Assembly (NCBI GenBank): GCA_019429105.1
Contig: JAHYJE010000003.1
Span: 1 to 64,000 of the forward strand
Direction: 5' to 3'
Length of the DNA: 64,000 bases
Source of the DNA: Syntrophobacterales bacterium
Lineage (GTDB): Bacteria > Desulfobacterota > Syntrophia > Syntrophales > UBA5619
Shown piece by piece: positions 36,052-44,016 of this stretch. Position numbers and translations under genes: made by a program. The notes under the pieces are model-generated. The model worked only from the letters and a program-made list of their open reading frames with translations. It did no database searches and was not told the origin of the DNA. The first letter of the stretch is position 1; each line of letters begins with the position of its first letter.

Positions 36052-38265
36052 ATGTCCATCGAAAAAAAATTCGACATTCCCTTTATTTCCGACCTTGCCC
36101 TGCGGGAAAAACAGATCCAGCAGAACTATCGCCCTATCATTGCCGTACATAAGTGGTTTGCCCGCCGGCCCGGTACGCTGTTCCGGGGTCTTATCCTTTC
36201 AGAATTCAGCGACAAACCTCTTCGGGAAGCTTTCTACAGATCAAACGACCTGAAAGGAATCGCCATCGCCGATCCCTTCATGGGGGGCGGCACGCCGCTC
36301 ATCGAGGCTAACCGCGTTGGCTGCGATGTGACCGGCTATGACATCAATCCGATGGCCTACTGGATTGTGAACCGTGAGATCGAACATCTTGATTTGGGAA
36401 AGTACCGAAAATCGGCGGAAAATCTTACCCGTGGCCTGGAGGCACAGATCGGCGCCTTCTACCGCACCCAATGTCTGGAATGCGGCTCCCCGGACGCTCA
36501 CGTCAAGTATTTCCTCTGGGTGAAAAAGCAGCACTGCCGCGATTGCGGTCATGAATTCGACTTGTTTCCCGGCTACCTGCTGGCCGAAAACCGGCGGCAT
36601 CCGGAGAATGTTTTCATCTGCTCAGCCTGCGGAGACTTGAACGGCGTCGAAGACCGAACAAATCCAGGTATATGCAAGTCCTGTGGCGGCAAAATATCCC
36701 TCGCCGGACCGGCAAAAAGAAGCAACTGCACCTGCCCCCGATGCGGGAAGGTTAATGTTTACCCAAACCCGGCCGCAGGCCCACCCAGTCACCGCATGTT
36801 CGCCATCGAATATCATTGCCGCCGCTGCAAGGCGACCCACCAAGGTCGTTTCTTCAAACGGCCGGATGAAAACGACCTGCTTCATTACACCTGGGCTTCC
36901 TCCATGCTTGAACAAATCGGAACAGCCCATGTCCCCGATGACAAAATCCTGCACGGCGACGAAACCGACCGTCTCCTTCGCTGGGGGTACAAGAGATACC
37001 GGGAGATGTTCAATAACCGCCAATTGCTGGGTCTGGAACTGAGTTGCCGGGCCATTGCCGAGGAGCGGGATGAACGGATCAGAAACGCGCTGATCACAAA
37101 CCTTTCGGATCTCTTGCGCTATCAGAACATGCTTTGCCGATACGATGCCATGGCTCTCAAGTCTCTCGATATTTTCTCCGTTCATGGTTTTCCCGTCGGG
37201 CTGATCCAGTGTGAATCGAACCTCCTCGGCATCGCCAACGGCGGCGGCACGAGCGTGGGGAGCGGCGGTTGGTCAAACATCCTGGAGAAATACGTGAAAG
37301 CAAAGGCCTACTGCGATCACCCCTTCGAGACCCGCCATGAAGGGAGCAGAAAAATCCAGACACCCATCGCGGAAGAATGGATTGGCGACCGGAGAAACGG
37401 CGATTCGACCACAGAACCCCGTGGCGTTCATCTTCTTTGCGGGAGCGCCACAAATGCGGATTTGCCCGGCAACAGTCTTGATGGCGTTTTTACCGATCCC
37501 CCCTATTTCGGCAACGTCCAGTACGCCGAGTTGATGGATTTCTGTTATGTCTGGGTTCGGAAACTGGTCAGTCCGGAAAACCCGATATTTCAGTTCTGCT
37601 CTACTCGCAACCCTGACGAATTGACCGGCAATATCACGATGGAACGAGGTCTTGAACACTTTACCCTCGGATTGTCCGACGTCTTTCAGAACATGGCCAA
37701 GGCCCTGAAACCGGGAAGACCGATGGCCTTCACCTACCATCACAACAAGTTGGAGGCGTATCATCCCGTGATCGTGGCGATCCTGGATGCCGGACTGACC
37801 TGCTCCGCTTCCATCCCCTGCCCGGCGGAAATGAGTGCATCGATCCATATCAGCGGCACCGGTTCGTCGATCGTGGATACGGTTTTTGTCTGCCGTTCGA
37901 CCGGAACGATACCGCGCAAATGGCTTGCGGAATCGCCGGAACAGATTGCCGCCCTGGTCCTGGATGATCTGGATAAACTGAAGATCGGCGGCCTTAAACC
38001 GACCCGCGGCGACATCCGTTGCATTATCTACGGCCATTTGGCCCGTCTTGCCGTCTGGCGGCTTCGCGTGGCCTGGGACAAGACGCAACCGGCGTCGGCA
38101 AAACTCGCCATCGCGGCTGCTGAGCTGAGGCAAGGACGGGCACTGAAATGTATCGAGGATCATCTGGCGGAAAGGTACCTGAATGCGCCGCGGCTTCAGC
38201 AGAATGATTATGTTCAGGAAAATAGGACTTTATATGGAGGAGTTGGTGATGAAATATCCTTTTGA
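36052..38265 (+). CDS. DUF1156 DNA methyltransferase with zinc ribbons
   Basis: This 737-residue protein has the DUF1156 opening (DIPFISDLALREKQIQ...HKWFARRPG), a SAM-binding motif I DPFMGGGT (residues 74-81) followed by GYDINP, and the catalytic TDPPYFGN near residue 482. The order motif I, long insert, motif IV suggests an N6-adenine or N4-cytosine methyltransferase. The insert holds several cysteine pairs (CLECG...CRDCG, CSACG...CKSCG, CPRCG...CRRCK, about residues 142-260), probably three zinc ribbons for DNA recognition. Start ATG 36052 has only a weak site; TTG 36022 is an alternative. It overlaps the nuclease gene by 17 bases. Confidence 0.85.
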   Translation: MSIEKKFDIPFISDLALREKQIQQNYRPIIAVHKWFARRPGTLFRGLILSEFSDKPLREAFYRSNDLKGIAIADPFMGGGTPLIEANRVGCDVTGYDINPMAYWIVNREIEHLDLGKYRKSAENLTRGLEAQIGAFYRTQCLECGSPDAHVKYFLWVKKQHCRDCGHEFDLFPGYLLAENRRHPENVFICSACGDLNGVEDRTNPGICKSCGGKISLAGPAKRSNCTCPRCGKVNVYPNPAAGPPSHRMFAIEYHCRRCKATHQGRFFKRPDENDLLHYTWASSMLEQIGTAHVPDDKILHGDETDRLLRWGYKRYREMFNNRQLLGLELSCRAIAEERDERIRNALITNLSDLLRYQNMLCRYDAMALKSLDIFSVHGFPVGLIQCESNLLGIANGGGTSVGSGGWSNILEKYVKAKAYCDHPFETRHEGSRKIQTPIAEEWIGDRRNGDSTTEPRGVHLLCGSATNADLPGNSLDGVFTDPPYFGNVQYAELMDFCYVWVRKLVSPENPIFQFCSTRNPDELTGNITMERGLEHFTLGLSDVFQNMAKALKPGRPMAFTYHHNKLEAYHPVIVAILDAGLTCSASIPCPAEMSASIHISGTGSSIVDTVFVCRSTGTIPRKWLAESPEQIAALVLDDLDKLKIGGLKPTRGDIRCIIYGHLARLAVWRLRVAWDKTQPASAKLAIAAAELRQGRALKCIEDHLAERYLNAPRLQQNDYVQENRTLYGGVGDEISF

Positions 38266-39277
38266 ACTACCTTTTGCCGAAGTTCAGGCAGATATCGACA
38301 CGTTCGTTACCGCGGTTTTTTCGTGCCTCGAATCGGAATTTCTCATCATGCCGAAAGGCCTCGGTTTCATCGACTACCCCGTTTTCGAACAGGGTTACGA
38401 GGCGCTGAAACAAGCCACCAAGGGCTTCACCTTCCTTAAACCCGAATCGCTGTTTCAAAAGACTTTTGAAGCCCCCATTGTGATCCTGGTATTACGGACC
38501 ATGCTGGGCTTCACGCCGCCGGAATGGGCGTATCTCGCCACTCTACAGACAGGTGTTGAAGTCAGCCAGGGCTTTGTCCGCGCCCTTGACCGAAAAATAC
38601 GTTTATCACCCCTTTCTCCTCTTGCCGACGGTAAAGTCACCGTTGAACGAGTGAAGGCATTGATAGACACTGCTTGCCGGCTGCTGAAAGAAGGAGCACC
38701 CCCGGCTACAACCGATAAAATCCATCGCCTCGACAAGGCTGATACAAAAACAGGCATTTCCGGAGTACAGACGCTTGCGGGAATGGGCGTTCCCTATGCC
38801 ATGCTTCTCTACGAGCGTTTTCTTGGGCGACCTTTTGCCGGTCACCGCGATTCCGTCAGTGATCTTGTCGGAGACAGCCTTGAGGCAGCCGTTGAGGATG
38901 CGTTGAGCAAAGCTGGCATCAGTTACCGGAAAACAAAGCGGGCGGAGAGAATACCCGGCTTCGACCAGACACCCGATTTCATCGTCCCGAGTGAGTTTAA
39001 TCCCCAGATCATCATCGAGGCAAAAATTACGGAAGACGACGGCACGGCCCGTGATAAGGCCACCAGAATCCAGCATCTGGGGGCGCTGAGCATGGCCGGG
39101 CAACCAACGGATAAACCGAAATTCGAGGTAATTGCCTGCATTGCCGGGCGAGGGTTCGGGGTACGTCGTGAGGACATGAAGAAGATGCTTATCGCAACGA
39201 GAGGCAAGGTATTTACCTCACGTAACCTCGACCGCTTGATTGATTGTACCGGACTGCAGCAATACAAAACTCGGTAG
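38249..39277 (+). CDS. PD-(D/E)XK nuclease, putative restriction partner
   Basis: A 342-residue protein with a PD-(D/E)XK catalytic core in the C-terminal third: Asp243 in TPDFIV and Glu257-x-Lys259 in IIIEAKITEDDG, preceded by a helix with Glu212 (DSLEAAVEDALSKAGI) as usual in this fold. The N-terminal 200 residues are not recognised and may read DNA sequence. ATG 38249 follows GGAGGAG by eight bases and lies inside the end of the methyltransferase gene, so the two are translationally coupled. It is most likely the endonuclease of a restriction-modification pair. I know no named enzyme of this exact type. Confidence 0.75.
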   Translation: MKYPFELPFAEVQADIDTFVTAVFSCLESEFLIMPKGLGFIDYPVFEQGYEALKQATKGFTFLKPESLFQKTFEAPIVILVLRTMLGFTPPEWAYLATLQTGVEVSQGFVRALDRKIRLSPLSPLADGKVTVERVKALIDTACRLLKEGAPPATTDKIHRLDKADTKTGISGVQTLAGMGVPYAMLLYERFLGRPFAGHRDSVSDLVGDSLEAAVEDALSKAGISYRKTKRAERIPGFDQTPDFIVPSEFNPQIIIEAKITEDDGTARDKATRIQHLGALSMAGQPTDKPKFEVIACIAGRGFGVRREDMKKMLIATRGKVFTSRNLDRLIDCTGLQQYKTR

Positions 39278-39354
39278 TTGATATTTTACAGGTTCTGATA
39301 CAGCCAGCGAAGAAACAATAGCGGGGACGAGGTATGATGTAAAAAGGGAGAAAT

Positions 39355-39523
39355 ATGGATCCGGAATTAGCAGATCTGGTTTACCGTCACAAGGAAATCG
39401 CGCGGGAGGAGAAAGAGAAAAGCGGGCGTCTGGTGTTTGGAACGCTCTGCTCCTATGTTCCCGTCGAGATTCTGCATGCGTTCGATATCCTGCCGGTCCG
39501 GTTTTGGGGGGATGGCAGGAACA
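39355..39523 (+). pseudogene. 2-hydroxyacyl-CoA dehydratase subunit, N-terminal fragment
   Basis: A normal start (AAAGGGAG before ATG 39355) leads into about 55 codons that match the N terminus of HgdB/FldB-type 2-hydroxyacyl-CoA dehydratase subunits: a charged helix, then LVFGTLCSYVPVEILHAFDILPVRFWG, where the cysteine is a probable [4Fe-4S] ligand. The match stops abruptly at about 39515, and a CoA-transferase gene begins in another frame. The remaining 300 or more residues are missing. Confidence 0.7.
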
Positions 39524-40249
39524 ATGAACTATCCACTGCATGGCATGAAGATTCTTGACTTCACCTATCTGTTTCCCGGTCCCTATGGTACCATGATGCT
39601 GTCCGATATGGGGGCTGAGATTATTGAAGTTGAGAACTTTAATAATCCCGCCCTTATGCGGATTACTCCTCCGATACAGGAAGGTATGTCCGCCGTTTAC
39701 GCGCGGGTAAATCGAGGCAAAAAATCCCTTGCCTTGAATTTAAAAAGCGATGAAGCGAAGGAGATCGTTTACAAACTTCTCGGGGAATACGATATCGTGC
39801 TTGAGCAGTTCAGGCCCGGCGTGATGTAAAGGCTCGGGCTGGGATATGACAGGCTGAAACGGGTTAAAAGCTCGATCATTTACTGTTCCCTGACGGGCTA
39901 CGGCCAGACAGGCGGTTACGCGGACAGAGCGGGGCATGATATCAATTATCTCGCGTTATCCGGAATTGAATCATTTTCGGGAAGAAAGGATTCAGGGCCG
40001 TTGCTGAGCGGGATACAGATTGCGGATATCGCAGCCGACTCCAAGAATCTTGTCATCGCCGTGCTGACTGCGTACATAAAAAGATTAACGACCGGCGAAG
40101 GCGATTATGCCGACATATCCATTAAAACAATGGCTGAATGGCATTCAATATTCAAAAATACCGACGCCTGCGCGGAGCCTGTTTTCAATCTTCAGGAGGC
40201 GATAAGCAAAATAGAAACTGGAATAATACGTCAGGAGGCAAAACAATGA
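39524..40249 (+). pseudogene. CaiB/BaiF-type CoA-transferase, nonsense codon and internal deletion
   Basis: From ATG 39524 the frame encodes a class III CoA-transferase N terminus (GMKILDFTYLFPGPYGTMMLSDMGAEIIEVE, LNLKSDEAK, FRPGVM). A TAA at 39827-39829 replaces the expected Asp of the VMDRLGLGY motif. The same frame then resumes with RLGLGYDRLK, SLTGYGQTGGYADRAGHDINYLALSG (with the catalytic Asp in HDINY) and reaches KTMAEWHSIFKNTDACAEPV, the normal C-terminal region. About 130 central residues are missing, so two lesions inactivate the gene. It directly abuts a dehydratase fragment. Confidence 0.82.
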
Positions 40250-41877
40250 AGCTGGTTTTAGCGGCCATCCATATCAAGGCATCTGCCAGGGCCATGCCGC
40301 TGGGGCCTGCCATGCTCGCCGCTATGCTGAAGAGATCATTCGGGCGGAAGATACAAACACGCATCGTTAATCTCTTTTTAAATCAAACCGTTGTAGAGTG
40401 TGCAAACCAAATCCTTGCCTTGGATCCGGATTATGTCGGGTTTTCGATGTATGTTTGGAATCGCAGCCTGAGCCTGGAGGTGGCCTCGCTTCTGAAACAA
40501 CGCCAGCCGGGGCTTGTCCTCTTTGCCGGCGGGGCCGAAGTCACGGCGGATCCGGTGGGCGTCGGGAGCGATCCCGCGCTGGATTTTGTTTTGGCCGGCG
40601 AAGGGGAAGAGCTCATCGTCGAGACCGTGGGTCGCCTTCTCAAGGGCGCGACGCCGCGGGAGATTGCTGCCTCCGCAAACCCGATTTCCGTCAAGGATCT
40701 CGCCACCCTGCCCTCCCCTTTTCTGGAGGGCGCCCTCCAACTGGCCAACTACAGCGGTGTGCTTTGGGAATTGTCCCGCGGCTGCCCCTTCACCTGCGAT
40801 TTTTGCTTCGAATCCCGCGGCAGACTGGGTGTCCGCCGGATTCCCCCGGACCGGCTGGAAGCCGAGCTGGAACTCTTCGCCGCCGCCGGCGTCAGCGAGG
40901 TCTTCGTACTGGATCCCACATTCAACTACCACAAGGCAAAGGCCAGGCAGATACTGCGCCTGATCGCCTTGAAGGCCCCGGATATACACTTTTTTTTCGA
41001 GATTCGCAGCGAATTCATCGACCGGGAAATGGCCCGGCTCTTTGCGGCCATCCGATGCTCCCTGCAGATAGGCCTGCAGAGCGTTCACGATAAGGTGCTC
41101 CAAAACATCGGTCGCAGTTTCGATATAGCCGATTTCGAGGCCAAGATACTTCTCCTGCACAAGGCCGACGTTACCTATGGCTTCGACCTCATCTACGGGC
41201 TGCCCGGCGACTCCCTGGAAGGTTTCCGCACGAGCGTTGATTTCGCCATGACCCTCGTTCCCAATCACCTGGACATCTTCCGCCTCGCCGTCCTGCCGGG
41301 CACCCGCCTGGCCGAAACAGCGCCGGCTTGGCATTTGGAACACGAGCCCGGCAGCCCCTATCAGGTGATCGCCTCGCCGACCTTCAGCCGTGAGGACATG
41401 GCGCTGGCCGCTCGAATCGCTCAGGGCTGCGATGTTTTCTACAACCAAGGCCAGGCCGTGCCCTGGTTCGATATCATCGTGGAACCACTGGAAATGTCGC
41501 CTGCATGTTTTTTTGAACGCTTCGCCGCCTGGCTGGAAGCCCACCCCTCCGAGTGCCTCGTCCGAACGCAACGGGATTTCGTCGCGTCTCTCTTTGAGGA
41601 AACAGGCAATTCCCTGCTGGGCAGCGTTGCCGCGGACATCATCAGCTACTTCGGCTACGCTGCCAAACTGATGGATGTCCAAACGACCGATCCGGACCGC
41701 CAGGCCCCGCCATCCTGCCGCGTAGCCTTCAACCACGACCCCATGGAATTACTGGCGCAGATGGAAGCCGGAACGATCAACATTGAGGAACTTGTCTTCA
41801 GCCTACCGGAAAAGTCCTGCGAAGCCGTTCTGTCCGTAAACCACGGCATGATCGATATTCAGGTTTGCCTTACCTGA
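40246..41877 (+). CDS. B12-binding-domain radical SAM protein
   Basis: A 543-residue protein has an N-terminal cobalamin-binding-like domain (KLVLAAIHIKASARAMPLGPAML, LDPDYVGFSMYVWN, VLAGEGEEL) and a radical SAM core with CPFTCDFC (SRGCPFTCDFCFES, about residue 178). The C-terminal 200 residues are helical and poorly conserved, recalling DUF4080-type members. It probably methylates or rearranges a small molecule or a peptide; the substrate cannot be told. AGGAGG lies eight bases before ATG 40246, which overlaps the stop of the ruined CoA-transferase, so it was once the next gene of that operon. A terminator follows. Confidence 0.82.
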   Translation: MKLVLAAIHIKASARAMPLGPAMLAAMLKRSFGRKIQTRIVNLFLNQTVVECANQILALDPDYVGFSMYVWNRSLSLEVASLLKQRQPGLVLFAGGAEVTADPVGVGSDPALDFVLAGEGEELIVETVGRLLKGATPREIAASANPISVKDLATLPSPFLEGALQLANYSGVLWELSRGCPFTCDFCFESRGRLGVRRIPPDRLEAELELFAAAGVSEVFVLDPTFNYHKAKARQILRLIALKAPDIHFFFEIRSEFIDREMARLFAAIRCSLQIGLQSVHDKVLQNIGRSFDIADFEAKILLLHKADVTYGFDLIYGLPGDSLEGFRTSVDFAMTLVPNHLDIFRLAVLPGTRLAETAPAWHLEHEPGSPYQVIASPTFSREDMALAARIAQGCDVFYNQGQAVPWFDIIVEPLEMSPACFFERFAAWLEAHPSECLVRTQRDFVASLFEETGNSLLGSVAADIISYFGYAAKLMDVQTTDPDRQAPPSCRVAFNHDPMELLAQMEAGTINIEELVFSLPEKSCEAVLSVNHGMIDIQVCLT

Positions 41878-41929
41878 CGTGTTCAACGGGGGATAAAATA
41901 CCATCGGCACAATAACCAAGCAGGAAGCG

Positions 41930-41978
41930 GGCGGTGGCGCTTCGCGGCAAAATCCTTGGCCACCGCCACTCATCTTTT
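41930..41978 (+). terminator. Terminator after the B12-type radical SAM gene
   Basis: GGCGGTGGC (41930-41938) pairs with GCCACCGCC (41959-41967) over nine base pairs around a 20-base loop, followed six bases later by TTTTT. It lies 53 bases past the stop codon. Confidence 0.7.
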
Positions 41979-42004
41979 TCGTTCGCTTTTATCTATGATC
42001 TAAT

Positions 42005-42178
42005 GAGGCAATTGCAAAACTCTCACATTCTGTCATTCCCGCAATGATTTTAAGCGGGAAAACGAAGTTTAATGTTCATAATCTGGTTCTAACTGCTTGA
42101 AAAACCGTATTCCCGATAGAAGCATTGTGTACATTAAGCTCCGCTTTCGGGAATGACAAATAGTTTTGCAATTGGCTC
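42005..42178. repeat. 174-bp inverted-repeat element (MITE-like)
   Basis: The ends are near-perfect inverted repeats: GAGGCAATTGCAAAACT at 42005 and its counterpart ending at 42178 (reverse complement GAGCCAATTGCAAAACT), each followed inward, after a spacer of unequal length, by GTCATTCCCG. The inner part holds a second inverted repeat set and no open frame. Short palindromic elements with GTCATTCCCG ends are common non-autonomous repeats in deltaproteobacteria. No target duplication or transposase is visible, and I see no second copy in the window. Confidence 0.75.
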
Positions 42179-42587
42179 CGATGTTTTAATTATTGTTGCG
42201 GCGCAGCAATTTTTCGAAACAGCCGCTCAGGGCATTGGGAAGGCGACCATTTTATCGATTTTTGCGCAAAACGAATCTTCATGTGCAGCGCTATTTGCTG
42301 ATTAAATGGACGAAATAGCGGTATTTCAATCTTTGTAAACGTGGCAATCCTGAATGCGGATGCTCGACGCAACGGCGGCTTCATCAGCGGATTGGCTGTT
42401 CATGGCGGAACCATTTTTCATGACCATTGCCGATGTCCATCACATCCCGCCTGCGACGCCGGCGTGACCGTTGTGATAATTTAACCTTCTGAGTGGAAAT
42501 GACATTGAAATTGGCGTGATATACGGAAAGACAAAAAAAGAATGCTTGATAAATGGTTGTCCCGATATTATAAGTCACATCCAATAG
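42179..42587. other. Intergenic stretch between the repeat element and the HigA gene
   Basis: About 400 bases, more AT-rich than the surroundings, with no convincing gene. Minus-strand open frames here have no ribosome sites and no recognisable content. This may be leftover sequence from insertion and deletion events. Confidence 0.4.
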
Positions 42588-42668
42588 TTCCCCTGCTTGC
42601 AAGGTTTCGAAAGTCCACAGGCGGCAAAGTCGGCAAAAGATTTTGAGATTGTGGATTATCACGGATGA
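42588..42668 (+). pseudogene. Possible 3' remnant of a HigB-type toxin gene
   Basis: The frame open from 42588 ends DFEIVDYHG at TGA 42666-42668, which overlaps an ATG at 42665 in the antitoxin frame. HigB/RelE-like toxins end in a similar way (acidic residues, then VDYxDYH), and their stop often overlaps or abuts the antitoxin start. The rest of the toxin is not found upstream. The match is very short, so this is tentative. Confidence 0.25.
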
Positions 42669-42679
42669 GAGAAAATACG

Positions 42680-42991
42680 ATGGACAAAACTTTATCACCT
42701 ATTCACCCTGGCGAGATTTTGCCGGAAGATTTTAGGAAGCCTCTTGGCTTAAGTCAGTATAGCTTGGCGCATGACATCGGCGTTACTCCAATTCGTATCA
42801 GTCAGATTGTTAATGGTGAACGTTCAGTCACCGTTGATACTGCCATGAGTCTTGCCCGTTATTTTGGCACAAGTGCGGCAGTTTGGCTTCGTTTGCAAGT
42901 CCGCTATGATTTGGAAGTTGCAGAAGGCGAATTGAGCAACAAAATTAATCGTGAAGTCAAGGTATTAACCCAAACACCAAGTCATGTGTAA
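42680..42991 (+). CDS. higA: HigA-family antitoxin
   Basis: This 103-residue helix-turn-helix protein begins with the HigA signature SPIHPGEILPEDFRKPLG and has the DNA-binding helices SQYSLAHDIGVTPIRISQIVNGERSVT, then ALARYFGTSAAVWLRLQ-like sequence. In HigBA systems it neutralises a ribosome-dependent mRNA interferase and represses its own operon. The start ATG 42680 gives the usual short N terminus; an in-frame ATG at 42665 is possible. No intact toxin lies on either side. Confidence 0.85.
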   Translation: MDKTLSPIHPGEILPEDFRKPLGLSQYSLAHDIGVTPIRISQIVNGERSVTVDTAMSLARYFGTSAAVWLRLQVRYDLEVAEGELSNKINREVKVLTQTPSHV

Positions 42992-43117
42992 GCGAGCAGG
43001 CAAGCCAACAAAGCGTGCCCTCAAGTGATACGAGGCATTTGCCTCTATCAGGTGTCTATCGACGGGGATCACTGAAAAATATAGGGTGAAGACAAAAAGG
43101 AGAGCAGTAAAAAAATT

Positions 43118-43912
43118 ATGTTGAAAACGACATTCCACATATCCCGGATGGACTGCCCGGCTGAAGAGCAGATGATCCGGATGAAACTGGCGGGCCTGAC
43201 TGATATCCAATCCCTGCAGTTTGATATACCGGGCCGCAGGTTGGAGGTATGCCACGCGGGTAGCTATGACAGCATCCTTGCTGCCCTCGACAGTCTCCAA
43301 TTCGACACCAAATTTGTTTCCTCGGAAGAGATTGATATGCAGGACCGAAAAGAGAGCCGCCGTCAGGAAAGAGGGATCCTCTGGCAAGTCCTCGCCATCA
43401 ACTTTTTCTTTTTTATCCTGGAAATGCTCACGGGTTTTATTGCTGATTCCATGGGGCTTGTTGCTGACAGCCTGGATATGCTGGCTGACAGCCTGGTCTA
43501 TGCGCTTTCGCTGTTTGCTGTCGGGAAAGCGGTCTCACGGAAAAAAAATATTGCCAAGGTTGCCGGTTACTTCCAAATGGCGCTGGCCGTTTTGGGGTTT
43601 GCCGAGGTTATCAGGCGTTTTTGGGGACGCGCAGAGATGCCCGATTTTTCCCTGATGATTATTATCTCGCTGCTCGCGCTGGCCGGCAATGCAATTTGTC
43701 TTAAACTGCTTCAGCAGTCCCGGAGTAAAGACGCTCATATGCAGGCGAGCATGATCTTCACGTCGTTGGATGTAATTGCCAACCTCGGCGTTATTGCCGC
43801 GGGCGTGCTTGTCTATCTGACAGGGTCGAAACTGCCTGACCTGGCAGTCGGAACGATCGTTTTCATCCTTGTCGGCAGGGGAGCGTATAGAATTCTTCAA
43901 TTATCAAAGTGA
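43118..43912 (+). CDS. Cation diffusion facilitator with N-terminal HMA-like domain
   Basis: A 264-residue membrane protein starts with a small ferredoxin-like metal-binding domain (residues 1-70, with MDCPAEEQ in the usual metal-loop place, one cysteine instead of two). It is followed by about six membrane helices of the CDF type. Metal-site residues are in GFIADSMGLVADSLDMLADS and SLDVIANLGV. CDF pumps export divalent metals such as zinc in exchange for protons. The typical cytoplasmic C-terminal domain is absent, so the N-terminal domain may replace it as sensor. AAAGGAG lies before ATG 43118. Confidence 0.8.
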   Translation: MLKTTFHISRMDCPAEEQMIRMKLAGLTDIQSLQFDIPGRRLEVCHAGSYDSILAALDSLQFDTKFVSSEEIDMQDRKESRRQERGILWQVLAINFFFFILEMLTGFIADSMGLVADSLDMLADSLVYALSLFAVGKAVSRKKNIAKVAGYFQMALAVLGFAEVIRRFWGRAEMPDFSLMIIISLLALAGNAICLKLLQQSRSKDAHMQASMIFTSLDVIANLGVIAAGVLVYLTGSKLPDLAVGTIVFILVGRGAYRILQLSK

Positions 43913-44016
43913 TTTTCCTTTGCGACTCAAGATAAGGAAGCTGATATCCAAAATATTTTTAACCGGGTGGTTGTCCGCAAAACAGCAACTGCCAGAAAAC
44001 ATTCGGAGGAAAAACG

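Noticed and set aside
22631-42085. A 16-base word (AGTTTAATGTTCATAA) occurs both before the ilv leader peptide and inside the inverted-repeat element at 42005.
   Set aside because: In 64 kb one exact match of this length is expected by chance at about this frequency, and the flanks agree only loosely.
42190-42698. Two minus-strand open frames of 64 and 104 codons.
   Set aside because: No ribosome sites, no recognisable content, and the second one covers the start of higA.
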